Source: Lactiplantibacillus pentosus (lineage in GTDB: Bacteria; Bacillota; Bacilli; Lactobacillales; Lactobacillaceae). From it: a DNA stretch of 64,000 nucleotides. Under the pieces are notes generated by a model, which was not told the origin of the DNA, searched no databases, and saw only the letters and a program-made list of their open reading frames with translations. Each line of letters begins with the position of its first letter. The stretch's first letter is position 1. A program made the translations under genes and the position numbers. Below, piece after piece: positions 42,033 to 50,144 of the stretch. The DNA is taken from NCBI RefSeq assembly GCF_003641185.1, contig NZ_CP032757.1, forward strand, positions 2,418,001 to 2,482,000, written 5' to 3'.

Positions 42033-42547
42033 ACTTTCGGCACCCGGCTAATGTAATAGCCATTAACGATCCCGTTAGACATACTGGCCTGTCTAATCGA
42101 AAACTCTGGAGCATCAATCTTCTCGCATAATCGTGCCAGTGTTTGATAGGCGATCACTTCATCATGATTGTTATACTTCTCAGCACGCCAGTAATCGTTA
42201 GTCAGTGGCAGGCTGTATTTGTGGACTAAATCCTTTACCCGATTTAATTCCATTGCCGTACTATCAGCTAGTTCTCTAAGCGTATGTTTGCCATGCTTAT
42301 GTGCTTGCCGAATGGCTCTGACATCCTCACGTTCGCCCTGCTTCGAGTCTATTTTCATACTGGCTAGATAGGCCGCATCACTGCTTACCTTAGTTCCAGG
42401 CTTCACCAGTCTAACCGGAAACGGCCATTCACCAGATTTGTAGTTATGTTGCGCGAGCTTAAACATTTCTGGTTCTGGCCCTATTGCTAGTGGGTGATCG
42501 ATATCGGGTCTGTCAGCATTAATTACTAGCACCTGTGTTTCAGTCAT
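42029..42547 (-). CDS. Hypothetical early phage protein, 172 residues
   Basis: The middle (TLRELADSTAMELNRVKDLV) could be a helix-turn-helix, hinting at DNA binding. No family named with confidence. It lies between the antirepressor and rusA and is coupled to rusA by overlap. Confidence 0.6.
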   Translation of the reverse strand: MTETQVLVINADRPDIDHPLAIGPEPEMFKLAQHNYKSGEWPFPVRLVKPGTKVSSDAAYLASMKIDSKQGEREDVRAIRQAHKHGKHTLRELADSTAMELNRVKDLVHKYSLPLTNDYWRAEKYNNHDEVIAYQTLARLCEKIDAPEFSIRQASMSNGIVNGYYISRVPKV

Positions 42548-42551
42548 GCGC

Positions 42552-43274
42552 TCACCCCTCTTTGACCATTGACTTCGATTTCAAAAATTTATTAGCAAAA
42601 TACTGCTGCCCCTTGCCTGTAATTAGGGGCGTAAAGCGTGTCTTTGAACCATGGTTAGTGGTGATCACGGTTTCTCTCACTTCCATGATTCCCAGCTCCA
42701 TCGCTCGTTGGGTCGGTGAGTTGTAACGTTTCCCCATCGCTATTAGGTAGCCATGAGTTCTTAGCCAATCGAACAAGCGGTTTTGACCAGTCTTAATACC
42801 GCGCTGGCGTAACACCTTAGCAAAATTACCAACGCTGATAGAATCATCTGAGCCCGAAACTGCTTGGCCTAATCTAGCTGGCCCTTGCAACTGTTCATTC
42901 TCCAGTTTCAGCTGCTCGTTTTCCCTCATCAGAAACCCATATCCGCGTTTGACAACCTCCATAGGGCTATTCCATCGTCTTTCAACAGCTAGGAAATAGT
43001 TACGATAACGGCTACCATTTTGGTTTCTAACCATCATTGCTAATTGCTTAGCCATGTCAAGCGTAATAACATAATCGTCAATTTCCCGTACGGCCCCATT
43101 GTTGACAACCGTACTTGATGTACACTTGTCAAAATCGACCCCTTCATCAAACAAAGAAAAATTATTTTCGACCCAACGACTAAAGCGTTGTGCAATTTGA
43201 AGCCCTTTATATAGATCCCGGGCAGACACTAACTGCCGTCCATCTTTTTCAGTGATTTTAATCAATTCATTCAT
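42552..43274 (-). CDS. Phage antirepressor (AntA/AntB domain plus KilAC domain)
   Basis: ATG at 43274 chosen (AGAGGCG upstream). Residues 1-110 are an AntA/AntB-type domain (VSARDLYKGLQIAQRFSRWV, YVITLDMAKQLAMM). Residues 125-240 match KilA-C (SVGNFAKVLRQRGIKTGQNRLFDWLR). Such proteins counter the prophage repressor or modulate early expression. It is placed among replication genes, not beside the switch. 240 residues. Confidence 0.85.
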   Translation of the reverse strand: MNELIKITEKDGRQLVSARDLYKGLQIAQRFSRWVENNFSLFDEGVDFDKCTSSTVVNNGAVREIDDYVITLDMAKQLAMMVRNQNGSRYRNYFLAVERRWNSPMEVVKRGYGFLMRENEQLKLENEQLQGPARLGQAVSGSDDSISVGNFAKVLRQRGIKTGQNRLFDWLRTHGYLIAMGKRYNSPTQRAMELGIMEVRETVITTNHGSKTRFTPLITGKGQQYFANKFLKSKSMVKEG

Positions 43275-43287
43275 GCGCTCGCCTCTT

Positions 43288-43431
43288 TTACTTGTCATAG
43301 GCTAACTTCCTTTCAAGCTCTTGTTCGTAATGAGCGTGTATCTCATTCGTGCAGTTAGGGCACGGCTGTACAACCCAGACACCTTTCATAATCTCAACAT
43401 GTACAATTTTTGTTCCGTTACATTCACACAT
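43288..43431 (-). CDS. Small zinc-ribbon-like protein, 47 residues
   Basis: ATG shares a base with the dnaC-like stop (TAATG). MCECNGTKIVHVEIMKGVWV and then QPCPNCTNE give two Cys pairs suited to zinc. Function unknown; coupling makes the call credible. Confidence 0.65.
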   Translation of the reverse strand: MCECNGTKIVHVEIMKGVWVVQPCPNCTNEIHAHYEQELERKLAYDK

Positions 43432-44273
43432 TAGAACGATACCTCCCGTTTGTCTGGGGTCGCCGCCGTAAAGCTGATGACGTGCCCATTGATGCCACGA
43501 TATAGACGCGAAATGATTTTTGGATTATAAACGCTAGCCAAGTCGGCACTGCCTAAGTTGGTCGTGATAATGGTTCGTTGGCGGTTGTTCACGATACCAA
43601 ACAACACATTTTGCACGTAATCGCTAGCTTCCTTTCGGTTCTTGCTTTGATGGCTTTGGAACGTCGCTTCTGAGCCTAAGTCGTCAAGTACAAGCAAGTC
43701 TGCATCACTTAGTAGCTGAACCATGTTCTGCTCGTTATATCGGCTGTCAGGATGGCCGAAACTGCTTTTGATTAACCGGAACAATTCATTTACGCTAACG
43801 AATAGACAGGCCATAGATTTATCTGCGTGATCATTTACCGCTTTAGCAATTGATAAGGCCAAATGTGACTTACCGCGCCCCGGCAGACCCGTCAATATCG
43901 TGTTGTACGTAGTTTTCGGGTTTAAATACTCGCCAGCAATCTTCCGTGCCAGCTTTAGGTTATTCGCTGACTCCGAACTGTTCGGGCGGAAATTATCAAA
44001 GTTGGCATCCATCAGGGTCGGATCATCGAATATCGAGTCCATGGCCAACACGTCAGAGGTTCGGCGCTTATGCCAGTAATCATTGGCATGATCAATAATC
44101 TTGTGGTTTTGCTGTTCAATTTTTTCTTTGGTACAAACCATGCAGAATGGCTGGTGTCCCTGCATGTAAACCATATTCACCCCATGCCGTGGGCAAACTT
44201 GGTCACTGGTCTTTAACCGTTGTAGCTCAGGAAAGCTAATCCCTTGCGCACTCTTAGAAGTCGTTTCTGACAT
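43431..44273 (-). CDS. DnaC-like helicase loader ATPase
   Basis: ATG at 44273 behind GGGAGG. 280 residues: a Cys-containing N-terminal part (C27, C44, C47), then an AAA+ domain with Walker A GLPGRGKS (129-136) and Walker B LLVLDDLGSE. It loads the host DnaB-type helicase at the phage origin with the organiser encoded next to it. Confidence 0.88.
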   Translation of the reverse strand: MSETTSKSAQGISFPELQRLKTSDQVCPRHGVNMVYMQGHQPFCMVCTKEKIEQQNHKIIDHANDYWHKRRTSDVLAMDSIFDDPTLMDANFDNFRPNSSESANNLKLARKIAGEYLNPKTTYNTILTGLPGRGKSHLALSIAKAVNDHADKSMACLFVSVNELFRLIKSSFGHPDSRYNEQNMVQLLSDADLLVLDDLGSEATFQSHQSKNRKEASDYVQNVLFGIVNNRQRTIITTNLGSADLASVYNPKIISRLYRGINGHVISFTAATPDKREVSF

Positions 44274-45060
44274 ACGTTTGTGCCTCCCTTGATGCCTGAC
44301 CATCGCTAGTCGCAGCTGGTTGAACGGACGGTGTCATGTCGTAATTGCTTAACCAACCGCCATTATCCAACCAGTTCGCTAGCTGCTGAACGTACTGTCC
44401 CTGTATCCCCTTAACTTCCAAGTACCGCTTATAATTGCCGATACCCTGAATGATTTGGCTCTTAGTGGCTTTACCAGCGGGGTTGGCACCAGTAACGGTA
44501 GCCCGATAATAAGCATTCCATGCGTCGCCAAACTTTTCTTGGCGTGGGTAAATCGCCCACACTTCGTTCTGGAAGTCTTCACGAATACGAATACGAGGAT
44601 CTATATTTTTTTTGTCAGTATCAGTCAAGTTAAGGTCGGTACTAGTAAGTTCTTTATGTTCTACTGGTTGACCTCCACCTTGCCCAACCAGTTGGCCTAC
44701 TTCATCTAAACCAGTTGGCCTACTTTTATGACTTGTAGTTTGGTTACTGGTTGGGTAACCAGCTGACCTACTATATAAATTAATAATGCGATATTCAGGT
44801 GGTTTCACATTTTTCTTGCCTCTAACGTATTTAATTAGTCCTAGTTGCACTAATGAGTTGCGTGCTTTATCGAGGCCGGGTTCGGATAGTCCTGTCAGAC
44901 TGAGTAATGCCGAATTTTTCATGCGAAACTGAACGTCCAACTTGCCTTCGTCGTTCGCATAGTCTAGTAACTCGCGATACAGATTATTTTGGCCGTTAGA
45001 GACACTCGCTTCATACATCTTAAAATTACGGTACGCTCGTCGTTGTTTGAAGTAATCCAA
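44254..45060 (-). CDS. Replisome organiser, DnaD-like
   Basis: 268 residues. An N-terminal winged helix (NGQNNLYRELLDYAND, LLSLTGLSEPGLDKARNSLV) binds DNA. A variable linker is followed by a C-terminal DnaD-like helical part (VWAIYPRQEKFGDAWNAYYR). It should mark the phage origin and recruit the loader. Overlaps the loader gene by 20 nt. Confidence 0.8.
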   Translation of the reverse strand: MDYFKQRRAYRNFKMYEASVSNGQNNLYRELLDYANDEGKLDVQFRMKNSALLSLTGLSEPGLDKARNSLVQLGLIKYVRGKKNVKPPEYRIINLYSRSAGYPTSNQTTSHKSRPTGLDEVGQLVGQGGGQPVEHKELTSTDLNLTDTDKKNIDPRIRIREDFQNEVWAIYPRQEKFGDAWNAYYRATVTGANPAGKATKSQIIQGIGNYKRYLEVKGIQGQYVQQLANWLDNGGWLSNYDMTPSVQPAATSDGQASREAQTYVRNDF

Positions 45061-45140
45061 ATTCGTCCCTCCTTTACTAATGGGCCTTTCACCCGTTCGG
45101 TGGATTCAGTCACTGCTGCATTCAAGCCAATTCTGTTTAT

Positions 45141-46013
45141 TCAATCTATGAGTAAGTCGTCTGCACTAACGACACTATCTAACTTCTTAGTGCTACGACA
45201 ATAAGCGCAATGCCCGCATTGGATAGGGTCCGCTTCACCTTTAATGACATCTTGAATATGCTGTTGAGATTCCAATACCTGGTTCATAGCATTAGTAAGT
45301 CGGTACTCCGGTAAATCAATAGCCTGCTTGTCTGGTGGATCCTGTTTGCTTACTGCCACGATGTACGGTTTACACATCACACCGAATTGCTGCTTAATCA
45401 ACTCTTGATAGACTGCCATCTGAAGTGGGTAGTTATACGCATATACAAACGGTTCTTTCTCACGAGTTTCTGGATTCCAATACGACTTGTATATGTCAGC
45501 GGTCGTCTTTAGATCCACGAAGTAACCTTGTTTCAAATTGAGGCAATCAATCTTTCCCTTCCAGGGATAACCATCGATTTTACCAGTTACAATCACTTCC
45601 TTATCGCCTTGATAAAGAAGATTAAAATCATGGTCGTCAGATAAGGCTTCAATCATGGATTCAGCAATTTTGAAGTCCTTTTTGAGCTGGCCTTTGCTGG
45701 GACCCCGGCTTGAAATTGCCTCTGGATGTTCATCAACAAACTTGGCATGAGCTTTCTCGCTTTCGAAGTAGCTGTGAAGCCAATTTCCAACGACTAGCGC
45801 CGTTGAGTTCATAACTGGCTCCCATTTACCCTGCAACTCGGCTAACGCTTCTGCTTCACATGCTAGAAACCGTTTAAACACCGTTGGCGACATGTAGGCC
45901 CGGTCAGTCCAGTTCTCATAATAGTTATTCGGCGTCAGCTTCTGATCCAACATCATTGAGGTTGTCGAAGAGATTTTGCTGGTCGACTTCGTCTTTGACA
46001 GATTCTTGATCAT
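45141..46013 (-). CDS. PD-(D/E)XK nuclease (RecE/YqaJ-like), possible Fe-S cluster
   Basis: Start at 46013 has AAAGGAGG nine nt upstream, although it lies 89 nt inside recT. The nuclease core has GKIDCLNLKQGYFVDLKTT in part (Asp..Asp-x-Lys). Cys52 and Cys266/269/272 (CGHCAYC) are spaced like the 4Fe-4S ligands of Cas4/AddB-type nucleases. It should resect DNA ends for RecT annealing. Confidence 0.82.
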   Translation of the reverse strand: MIKNLSKTKSTSKISSTTSMMLDQKLTPNNYYENWTDRAYMSPTVFKRFLACEAEALAELQGKWEPVMNSTALVVGNWLHSYFESEKAHAKFVDEHPEAISSRGPSKGQLKKDFKIAESMIEALSDDHDFNLLYQGDKEVIVTGKIDGYPWKGKIDCLNLKQGYFVDLKTTADIYKSYWNPETREKEPFVYAYNYPLQMAVYQELIKQQFGVMCKPYIVAVSKQDPPDKQAIDLPEYRLTNAMNQVLESQQHIQDVIKGEADPIQCGHCAYCRSTKKLDSVVSADDLLID

Positions 46014-46824
46014 TGCTTGATGCCTCCTTTACAGCCGTTCTAACGGGTTCTTTAGCTGGTTCGACAGATTCTACCTTCTCGGCTTTATTCTCTGCTACGT
46101 CAGCCACCAATGACCTTTTAGCCGGTGTTACGTCCTTCGGATTATCATTTTCGTACTCGGAACTCGTCGTGTCGTTAACTGCTTGCACGAACAAATCGTT
46201 GTCGCTTGAACTGTTAATGTAGAACTTTGCAGCTCGATTAATTACAGTCCGTTTAGCCATCTCTTCTGGGAACTCGTTTTGGACCTTCTTCGTCTTAGCG
46301 TGGCTCCAACTGGTGTCGATGTCTTTTTTAGTCATAACCGTGTATGTCCGGTTCCCGTTGATGTCTTCGATCCATGCAAAGGCCCCGATAATTGGCTTAT
46401 CTAGGTTCTCAAAGCTGGGCTCGAACTCTTTAACCACCAACACTCCATCTTTACCACCAATCTTGAACGTGTCGTCTTTGTGGACGACCTGTGCCTGAAT
46501 ATCCTTAACGTTTGAAAGACGCTTTACAACGCTAATTGAGCCAAAATAGGAACGCTGCATGACTAACTGGTTGCCATAAGGAATGAAATAGCATTGGTTT
46601 TTAGCTGGGCTCAATCCTTGAATTGCCATGTTCATCAATGCCTTGATAACTGATCCTTGGTCACACTTATCAAGTAATGGTTGGCCCTTAGACGTATCAC
46701 TCAAAATCAAGTAAGCACTGTTTAATGCATTTCCTACTGAATAGTCAGGTGGTAATGACAAGCCTTCATTATTCTTCATATCCTCAATATTGTTATTAAC
46801 CATCGTAACTAACTCATTACTCAT
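45925..46824 (-). CDS. recT: RecT single-strand annealing recombinase
   Basis: ATG at 46824 behind GAGGAGG. 299 residues with the RecT signature MAIQGLSPAKNQCYFIPYG and VMQRSYFGSISVVKR, then FPEEMAKRTVINRAAK. The C-terminal 80 residues are acidic and disordered. It works with the overlapping nuclease gene in phage recombination. Confidence 0.92.
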   Translation of the reverse strand: MSNELVTMVNNNIEDMKNNEGLSLPPDYSVGNALNSAYLILSDTSKGQPLLDKCDQGSVIKALMNMAIQGLSPAKNQCYFIPYGNQLVMQRSYFGSISVVKRLSNVKDIQAQVVHKDDTFKIGGKDGVLVVKEFEPSFENLDKPIIGAFAWIEDINGNRTYTVMTKKDIDTSWSHAKTKKVQNEFPEEMAKRTVINRAAKFYINSSSDNDLFVQAVNDTTSSEYENDNPKDVTPAKRSLVADVAENKAEKVESVEPAKEPVRTAVKEASSNDQESVKDEVDQQNLFDNLNDVGSEADAE

Positions 46825-46826
46825 GC

Positions 46827-47273
46827 TTATTCCTCCTCTGACACCCAGTGATAGCCTAGGCGCTCCATCATGGTAGCTGTATCGACATGTACCAGTAACT
46901 CGTCCCACATTCTGGCTTCACCAAATACATCAATTAGCCATTGCCAATTCGTTTCAGTGCCTTCATCCGGATAAGGAATGTCAACATTCGTTGACCCGAA
47001 AGTGACGATACATAACCCGCTTAGCATATTGGCTTGCATATCAGTAGCCCACCGTTTAAAGCTATTGTTATCAATGTAATCTTGGAACAGTTGTGCTTTA
47101 TCAAATTCGTCAGCGTCGTAGCAAAAGTCATCAGCATCTTCGATATGATCACGTTCATCGTTCTCAAATTGCCAGTAATTTGTGTGTAAGATTGGTAATG
47201 GCTCATCAGGGCCGCGCAACTTCATGCGGTCCTCACTTGCGTTAAGCGTGTCTAGCTGTTCTTGCAACATCAT
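46827..47273 (-). CDS. Hypothetical acidic early protein, 148 residues
   Basis: ATG at 47273 behind GGAGGTG; the longer frame has no site. Strongly acidic, Trp-rich, no known domain. It lies directly before recT, two bases apart, and may be a mimic or host-modulating protein, but that is speculation. Confidence 0.65.
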   Translation of the reverse strand: MMLQEQLDTLNASEDRMKLRGPDEPLPILHTNYWQFENDERDHIEDADDFCYDADEFDKAQLFQDYIDNNSFKRWATDMQANMLSGLCIVTFGSTNVDIPYPDEGTETNWQWLIDVFGEARMWDELLVHVDTATMMERLGYHWVSEEE

Positions 47274-47437
47274 TTTGCCCACCTCCGCGCTAAACGTTGT
47301 CTTAGTGACTGTTTCGGAGTACAATATAACTCGAAAATAAATTTATTAAGCGTCTTTGCTGCGCGGGTACTTCCGATACTCGAGCAGCTTTTTTCGTACT
47401 CAAATTTAGGCTTTGGCGATACTTTGCGTACTTCCAA
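47270..47437 (-). CDS. Small basic protein, 55 residues, TTG start
   Basis: AAGGAGG lies nine nt before TTG, and its stop overlaps the next start by four bases (ATGA), which supports translation. Begins EVRKVSPKPKFEYEK and ends RQRLARRWAK. Basic; possibly nucleic-acid binding. Confidence 0.55.
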   Translation of the reverse strand: MEVRKVSPKPKFEYEKSCSSIGSTRAAKTLNKFIFELYCTPKQSLRQRLARRWAK

Positions 47438-47534
47438 TTCGTTCAACCTCCTTAAACGTGTTAAAAAGATTATTCAATTCTTCAATTGTGATTTGCTTGT
47501 AAAGCACATTTCCAATCCTGAACGTGAACTTCAT
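47406..47534 (-). CDS. Small early protein, 42 residues
   Basis: AAGGAG nine nt before ATG at 47534. MKFTFRIGNVLYKQITIEEL onward, a short beta hairpin plus helix. Overlaps the following TTG gene by 32 nt. Confidence 0.5.
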   Translation of the reverse strand: MKFTFRIGNVLYKQITIEELNNLFNTFKEVERIGSTQSIAKA

Positions 47535-47547
47535 CGTCTTCATCTCC

Positions 47548-47631
47548 TTAAATTCCAAACCAACTAGCAACTTCATGACGTTTGAACCACAATGCAGTTA
47601 ACGCGCAGCCTACTAATGCTCCTTCAATCAT
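47548..47631 (-). CDS. Membrane peptide, 27 residues
   Basis: GGAGG upstream of ATG at 47631. MIEGALVGCALTALWFKRHE onward is a single short hydrophobic helix with a basic flank. Too short to classify. Confidence 0.45.
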   Translation of the reverse strand: MIEGALVGCALTALWFKRHEVASWFGI

Positions 47632-47643
47632 TGCTATTTCCTC

Positions 47644-48156
47644 CTAGCCATTTTCTTGATTGACTTTATCGATTACTTCCTGCAATTTATCCATTGGAAT
47701 ACCGGCATACTCAGCTTTCTTAGCTAAATCAGTTATCTCGGCGCTAATCTCTTCCGCGTATTCACGTGGGTAGCGCTCAATAACTAATTGCTGTGCTGGT
47801 GTTCGGTCTCTCGGCTTGACTGCAATAGCTTCTTCGAACTCCGTCTCAAGCTTCTCTCGCTGACTTTGCTCCTCTCTCTGCTTCATCAGGGCTGAAAACA
47901 TGTCGCCTTGTAACCGATGATCATTTTGGAATGAAAGCACTCCAAAATTTTCTCGCGCACCAGAATATTTAAGCCAAAAATCGTTAATTTTATTTGCTAA
48001 CGACTTCCGAATTTGTGGATCAGTGTTCCTTGACCCGTTTTTCAATCGTGACAACTGCCCGGGAGAAATATGCGTCCCATCGGCAACTTGCTGCTGTGTT
48101 GATTCTTTATGCCTGTCCAATGCTAATGACAATTGCTCTGCAAACTTGTTCTTCAT
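47644..48156 (-). CDS. XRE-family helix-turn-helix protein, 170 residues
   Basis: ATG at 48156 behind AGAGGTG. Helix-turn-helix at about residues 20-50 (TQQQVADGTHISPGQLSRLK). The C-terminal half is charged and helical (coiled-coil around EEQSQREKLETEFEEA). An early regulator separate from the main switch; target unknown. Confidence 0.75.
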   Translation of the reverse strand: MKNKFAEQLSLALDRHKESTQQQVADGTHISPGQLSRLKNGSRNTDPQIRKSLANKINDFWLKYSGARENFGVLSFQNDHRLQGDMFSALMKQREEQSQREKLETEFEEAIAVKPRDRTPAQQLVIERYPREYAEEISAEITDLAKKAEYAGIPMDKLQEVIDKVNQENG

Positions 48157-48222
48157 ACCTACACCTCTGTATTTTGGAAAGGGCTTCATATGGCCTTTCC
48201 GTGTAATTCACTTATAATTTAG

Positions 48223-48528
48223 TTAGTCGGGATGGCTTAATAGATAATCCATCATCTCAGCTGCTGGAATCTGCCAGCCGTTATGGGTATTCACATAATC
48301 AATGAAGCCACCCTGTTCAACATCCAAATCATGGCGATGCTTGATTAAGTATCGCGAAGCTCGTTCGGTTGACTTGGTTCCGTATTTATACTTGGCCAAA
48401 TCTTTAAGCTTCCAAGTACGAATACCACGTTGTGCTTGCTTCCAGGCTTGGAACCTCTCGTATTCTTCTTCGCTAATGAATTGGAAACCCTTTGGAGCCT
48501 CATACAAAATCAATATCGTATCTGACAT
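48223..48528 (-). CDS. DUF771-like / excisionase-type small DNA-binding protein
   Basis: 101 residues with FISEEEYERFQAWKQAQRG and KLKDLAKYKYGTKSTERASR, a winged-helix layout seen in DUF771 phage proteins, usually found early beside Cro. It may act in excision or early control. No other excisionase candidate is obvious. Confidence 0.6.
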   Translation of the reverse strand: MSDTILILYEAPKGFQFISEEEYERFQAWKQAQRGIRTWKLKDLAKYKYGTKSTERASRYLIKHRHDLDVEQGGFIDYVNTHNGWQIPAAEMMDYLLSHPD

Positions 48529-48539
48529 GTTCGCACCTC

Positions 48540-48710
48540 CTAATATGAAACTGACATAAGTTGGCTAGTTTGCTCGTTATACTCGGCCGTTACTGCTCGA
48601 AATTCAGCATCTAGTGCTTTATCGCTTAATGCCTCAAACATTACTCTTGGTGTTTCTGGCTTAACCTTTGCTAGTGCATTAATTAATGTAGTTCGTGATA
48701 AATGTGTCAT
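48540..48710 (-). CDS. Small early protein, 56 residues
   Basis: GGAGG eight nt before ATG at 48710; MTHLSRTTLINALAKVKPET onward. Helical, no family known to me. Just upstream of the DUF771-like gene. Confidence 0.6.
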   Translation of the reverse strand: MTHLSRTTLINALAKVKPETPRVMFEALSDKALDAEFRAVTAEYNEQTSQLMSVSY

Positions 48711-48751
48711 TTTGCTGCCTCCGTTCTTTGAAAAGTTAATAGTTTTGTTCG

Positions 48752-48779
48752 CTCCTTATGCGATAATTATCATAAGGAG
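48752..48779 (+). promoter_or_regulatory. Perfect dyad that includes the ribosome binding site
   Basis: CTCCTTATG and CATAAGGAG form a 9-bp perfect stem with a 10-nt loop. The right arm contains AAGGAG, the ribosome binding site of the plus-strand gene at 48789. It could block translation as RNA or be an operator as DNA. Confidence 0.6.
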
Positions 48780-48788
48780 GTGATAATT

Positions 48789-49070
48789 ATGGCTATTATG
48801 ACAATCGCGAAACTTCATTGTTATCAGTGTAATCACGATTTTCCATTAAACATGTATCAACCAATCACAAAAATCAGCTGTCCGTACTGTGATACAGACG
48901 TTGATGAATCAATGATTGAACCTATTCGCGATGCTTGGGCACAAGTTTCCGGCTTAAACCAAGCATTCCACAAACATGAAATGGAATCAGAAGAACCACG
49001 TTTTAGTCTCAATATTCATGATGAAGAAGTTCATCTTGGAATTGATGATATTGACAATGGAACTGAATAA
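48789..49070 (+). CDS. Small zinc-binding protein, 93 residues
   Basis: ATG at 48789 with AAGGAGG eight nt upstream. CYQCNHDF and CPYCDTDV give a CxxC...CxxC zinc ribbon (about residues 11-36), then an acidic tail. It is the only plus-strand gene within the minus-strand early block and converges with the gene at 49009-49230, overlapping by 62 nt. Confidence 0.65.
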   Translation: MAIMTIAKLHCYQCNHDFPLNMYQPITKISCPYCDTDVDESMIEPIRDAWAQVSGLNQAFHKHEMESEEPRFSLNIHDEEVHLGIDDIDNGTE

Positions 49071-49230
49071 TTGATTCTAGTTGCCGAGGGTGCATATTAA
49101 ATTGCTCCTCGACTTTTTGTACAGCAGCAAGAACACTATCTAAATCATTTGGGTACGCTACCTCTCGTGCGAACTTGCAAGCTTCTGCATACTTATTTAT
49201 TGAGGAACCTTTATATTTTTTCTCACTCAT
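49009..49230 (-). CDS. Small early protein, 73 residues
   Basis: AAAGGAGG before the ATG; start overlaps the Cro-like stop by four bases. Helical; SINKYAEACKFAREVAYPND. Function unknown. Confidence 0.65.
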   Translation of the reverse strand: MSEKKYKGSSINKYAEACKFAREVAYPNDLDSVLAAVQKVEEQFNMHPRQLESIIQFHCQYHQFQDELLHHEY

Positions 49231-49481
49231 TTTGCCGCCTCCTTTGATTTTGTGTCACTTTTTGCAACTTTAGAAAACAAAAAAAGTGAATCAATTGGTT
49301 TCTCGACCCCATCTGATATTTTCTTAGCAACTTTCGGAGATGGTTTTCTTCCATTTAATATTTGAGATAAATACCCATAAGAAATGCCGTTCTTACGAGA
49401 AAAAGACCGAACCGTCTCGCCTTTCAAGCTAATTAGTTCTCTAATTTCATCAGGGTTTTTTACAGGAAGAACTACTGCCAT
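49227..49481 (-). CDS. Cro-like repressor
   Basis: 84 residues with an XRE helix-turn-helix (VRSFSRKNGISYGYLSQILNG in part, about 24-45). First gene of the lytic direction, divergent from the ImmR-like gene. Its coding sequence contains a fourth copy of the operator-like repeat near 49255. Confidence 0.85.
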   Translation of the reverse strand: MAVVLPVKNPDEIRELISLKGETVRSFSRKNGISYGYLSQILNGRKPSPKVAKKISDGVEKPIDSLFLFSKVAKSDTKSKEAAK

Positions 49482-49509
49482 GTCCTCACCTCCTTTCTTG
49501 ATTACATAA

Positions 49510-49600
49510 ATTATTATAGCCTATTGTTTCACTTTTTGCAACCACTTATCATGATAATATTTCACTTTTTGCACTATATTGTTTCACTTTTTGCTATAAT
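49510..49600. promoter_or_regulatory. Genetic switch: divergent promoters and operator repeats
   Basis: Three direct repeats TTTCACTTTTTGC start at 49527, 49560 and 49582, spaced 33 and 22 bp, i.e. whole helical turns. The lytic promoter on the minus strand has TATAAT at 49513-49518 and TTGCAA 17 nt upstream. The lysogenic promoter has extended -10 TGCTATAAT at 49592-49600. Repeats overlap both. Confidence 0.75.
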
Positions 49601-49626
49601 CCAGTCATAGAAGGGAGTTTGACGCC

Positions 49627-50130
49627 ATGAGTTCAACGGAAAATTTACGTAACGAAGTGTTAAACTTCGGTCCAAAAATTAAAGAAATTAGAAATAAAAA
49701 GCATTTCACAGTTAGACAAGCTGCACTACAAGCGGGAATATCCTCATCTTTTTGGTCACAAGTAGAAAATAAGAAACGTGAGATTCCTAAAACAAAAACT
49801 CTTCAAAAAATGGCAACAGGTCTAAGAATTACTGACGACGAAATTTTTAAACTGGCCGGTATTACCAAAGATCAGAATAGTTTGCCTACAAAAGAATCCC
49901 ATTACTATGATCTAACTGAAAAAGATGAAAGAAATATTGATAAAGAACTTGAAGATATGATGAATGGGCTCGATTCTAAACATTCATTATCATTTTTCCA
50001 AAATGGACAAGAGCTATCTGATCAGGACAAAGAACTGCTCAAAGCGTCCATGCGTCAAACATTAGAATTATCCAAACAATTAGCAAAAAGGAAGTTCACT
50101 CCCAAAAAGTACCGTAATGGAGAGGAATAA
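49627..50130 (+). CDS. Prophage repressor, ImmR-like (no autoprotease domain)
   Basis: 167 residues: N-terminal XRE helix-turn-helix (about 15-70, FTVRQAALQAGISSSFWSQV) and a charged helical C-terminus. No S24 peptidase domain is present. With the ImmA-like metallopeptidase 14 nt downstream this suggests ImmR/ImmA control, where the peptidase cleaves the repressor. Confidence 0.82.
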   Translation: MSSTENLRNEVLNFGPKIKEIRNKKHFTVRQAALQAGISSSFWSQVENKKREIPKTKTLQKMATGLRITDDEIFKLAGITKDQNSLPTKESHYYDLTEKDERNIDKELEDMMNGLDSKHSLSFFQNGQELSDQDKELLKASMRQTLELSKQLAKRKFTPKKYRNGEE

Positions 50131-50144
50131 TAGGAGCTGGTTAT

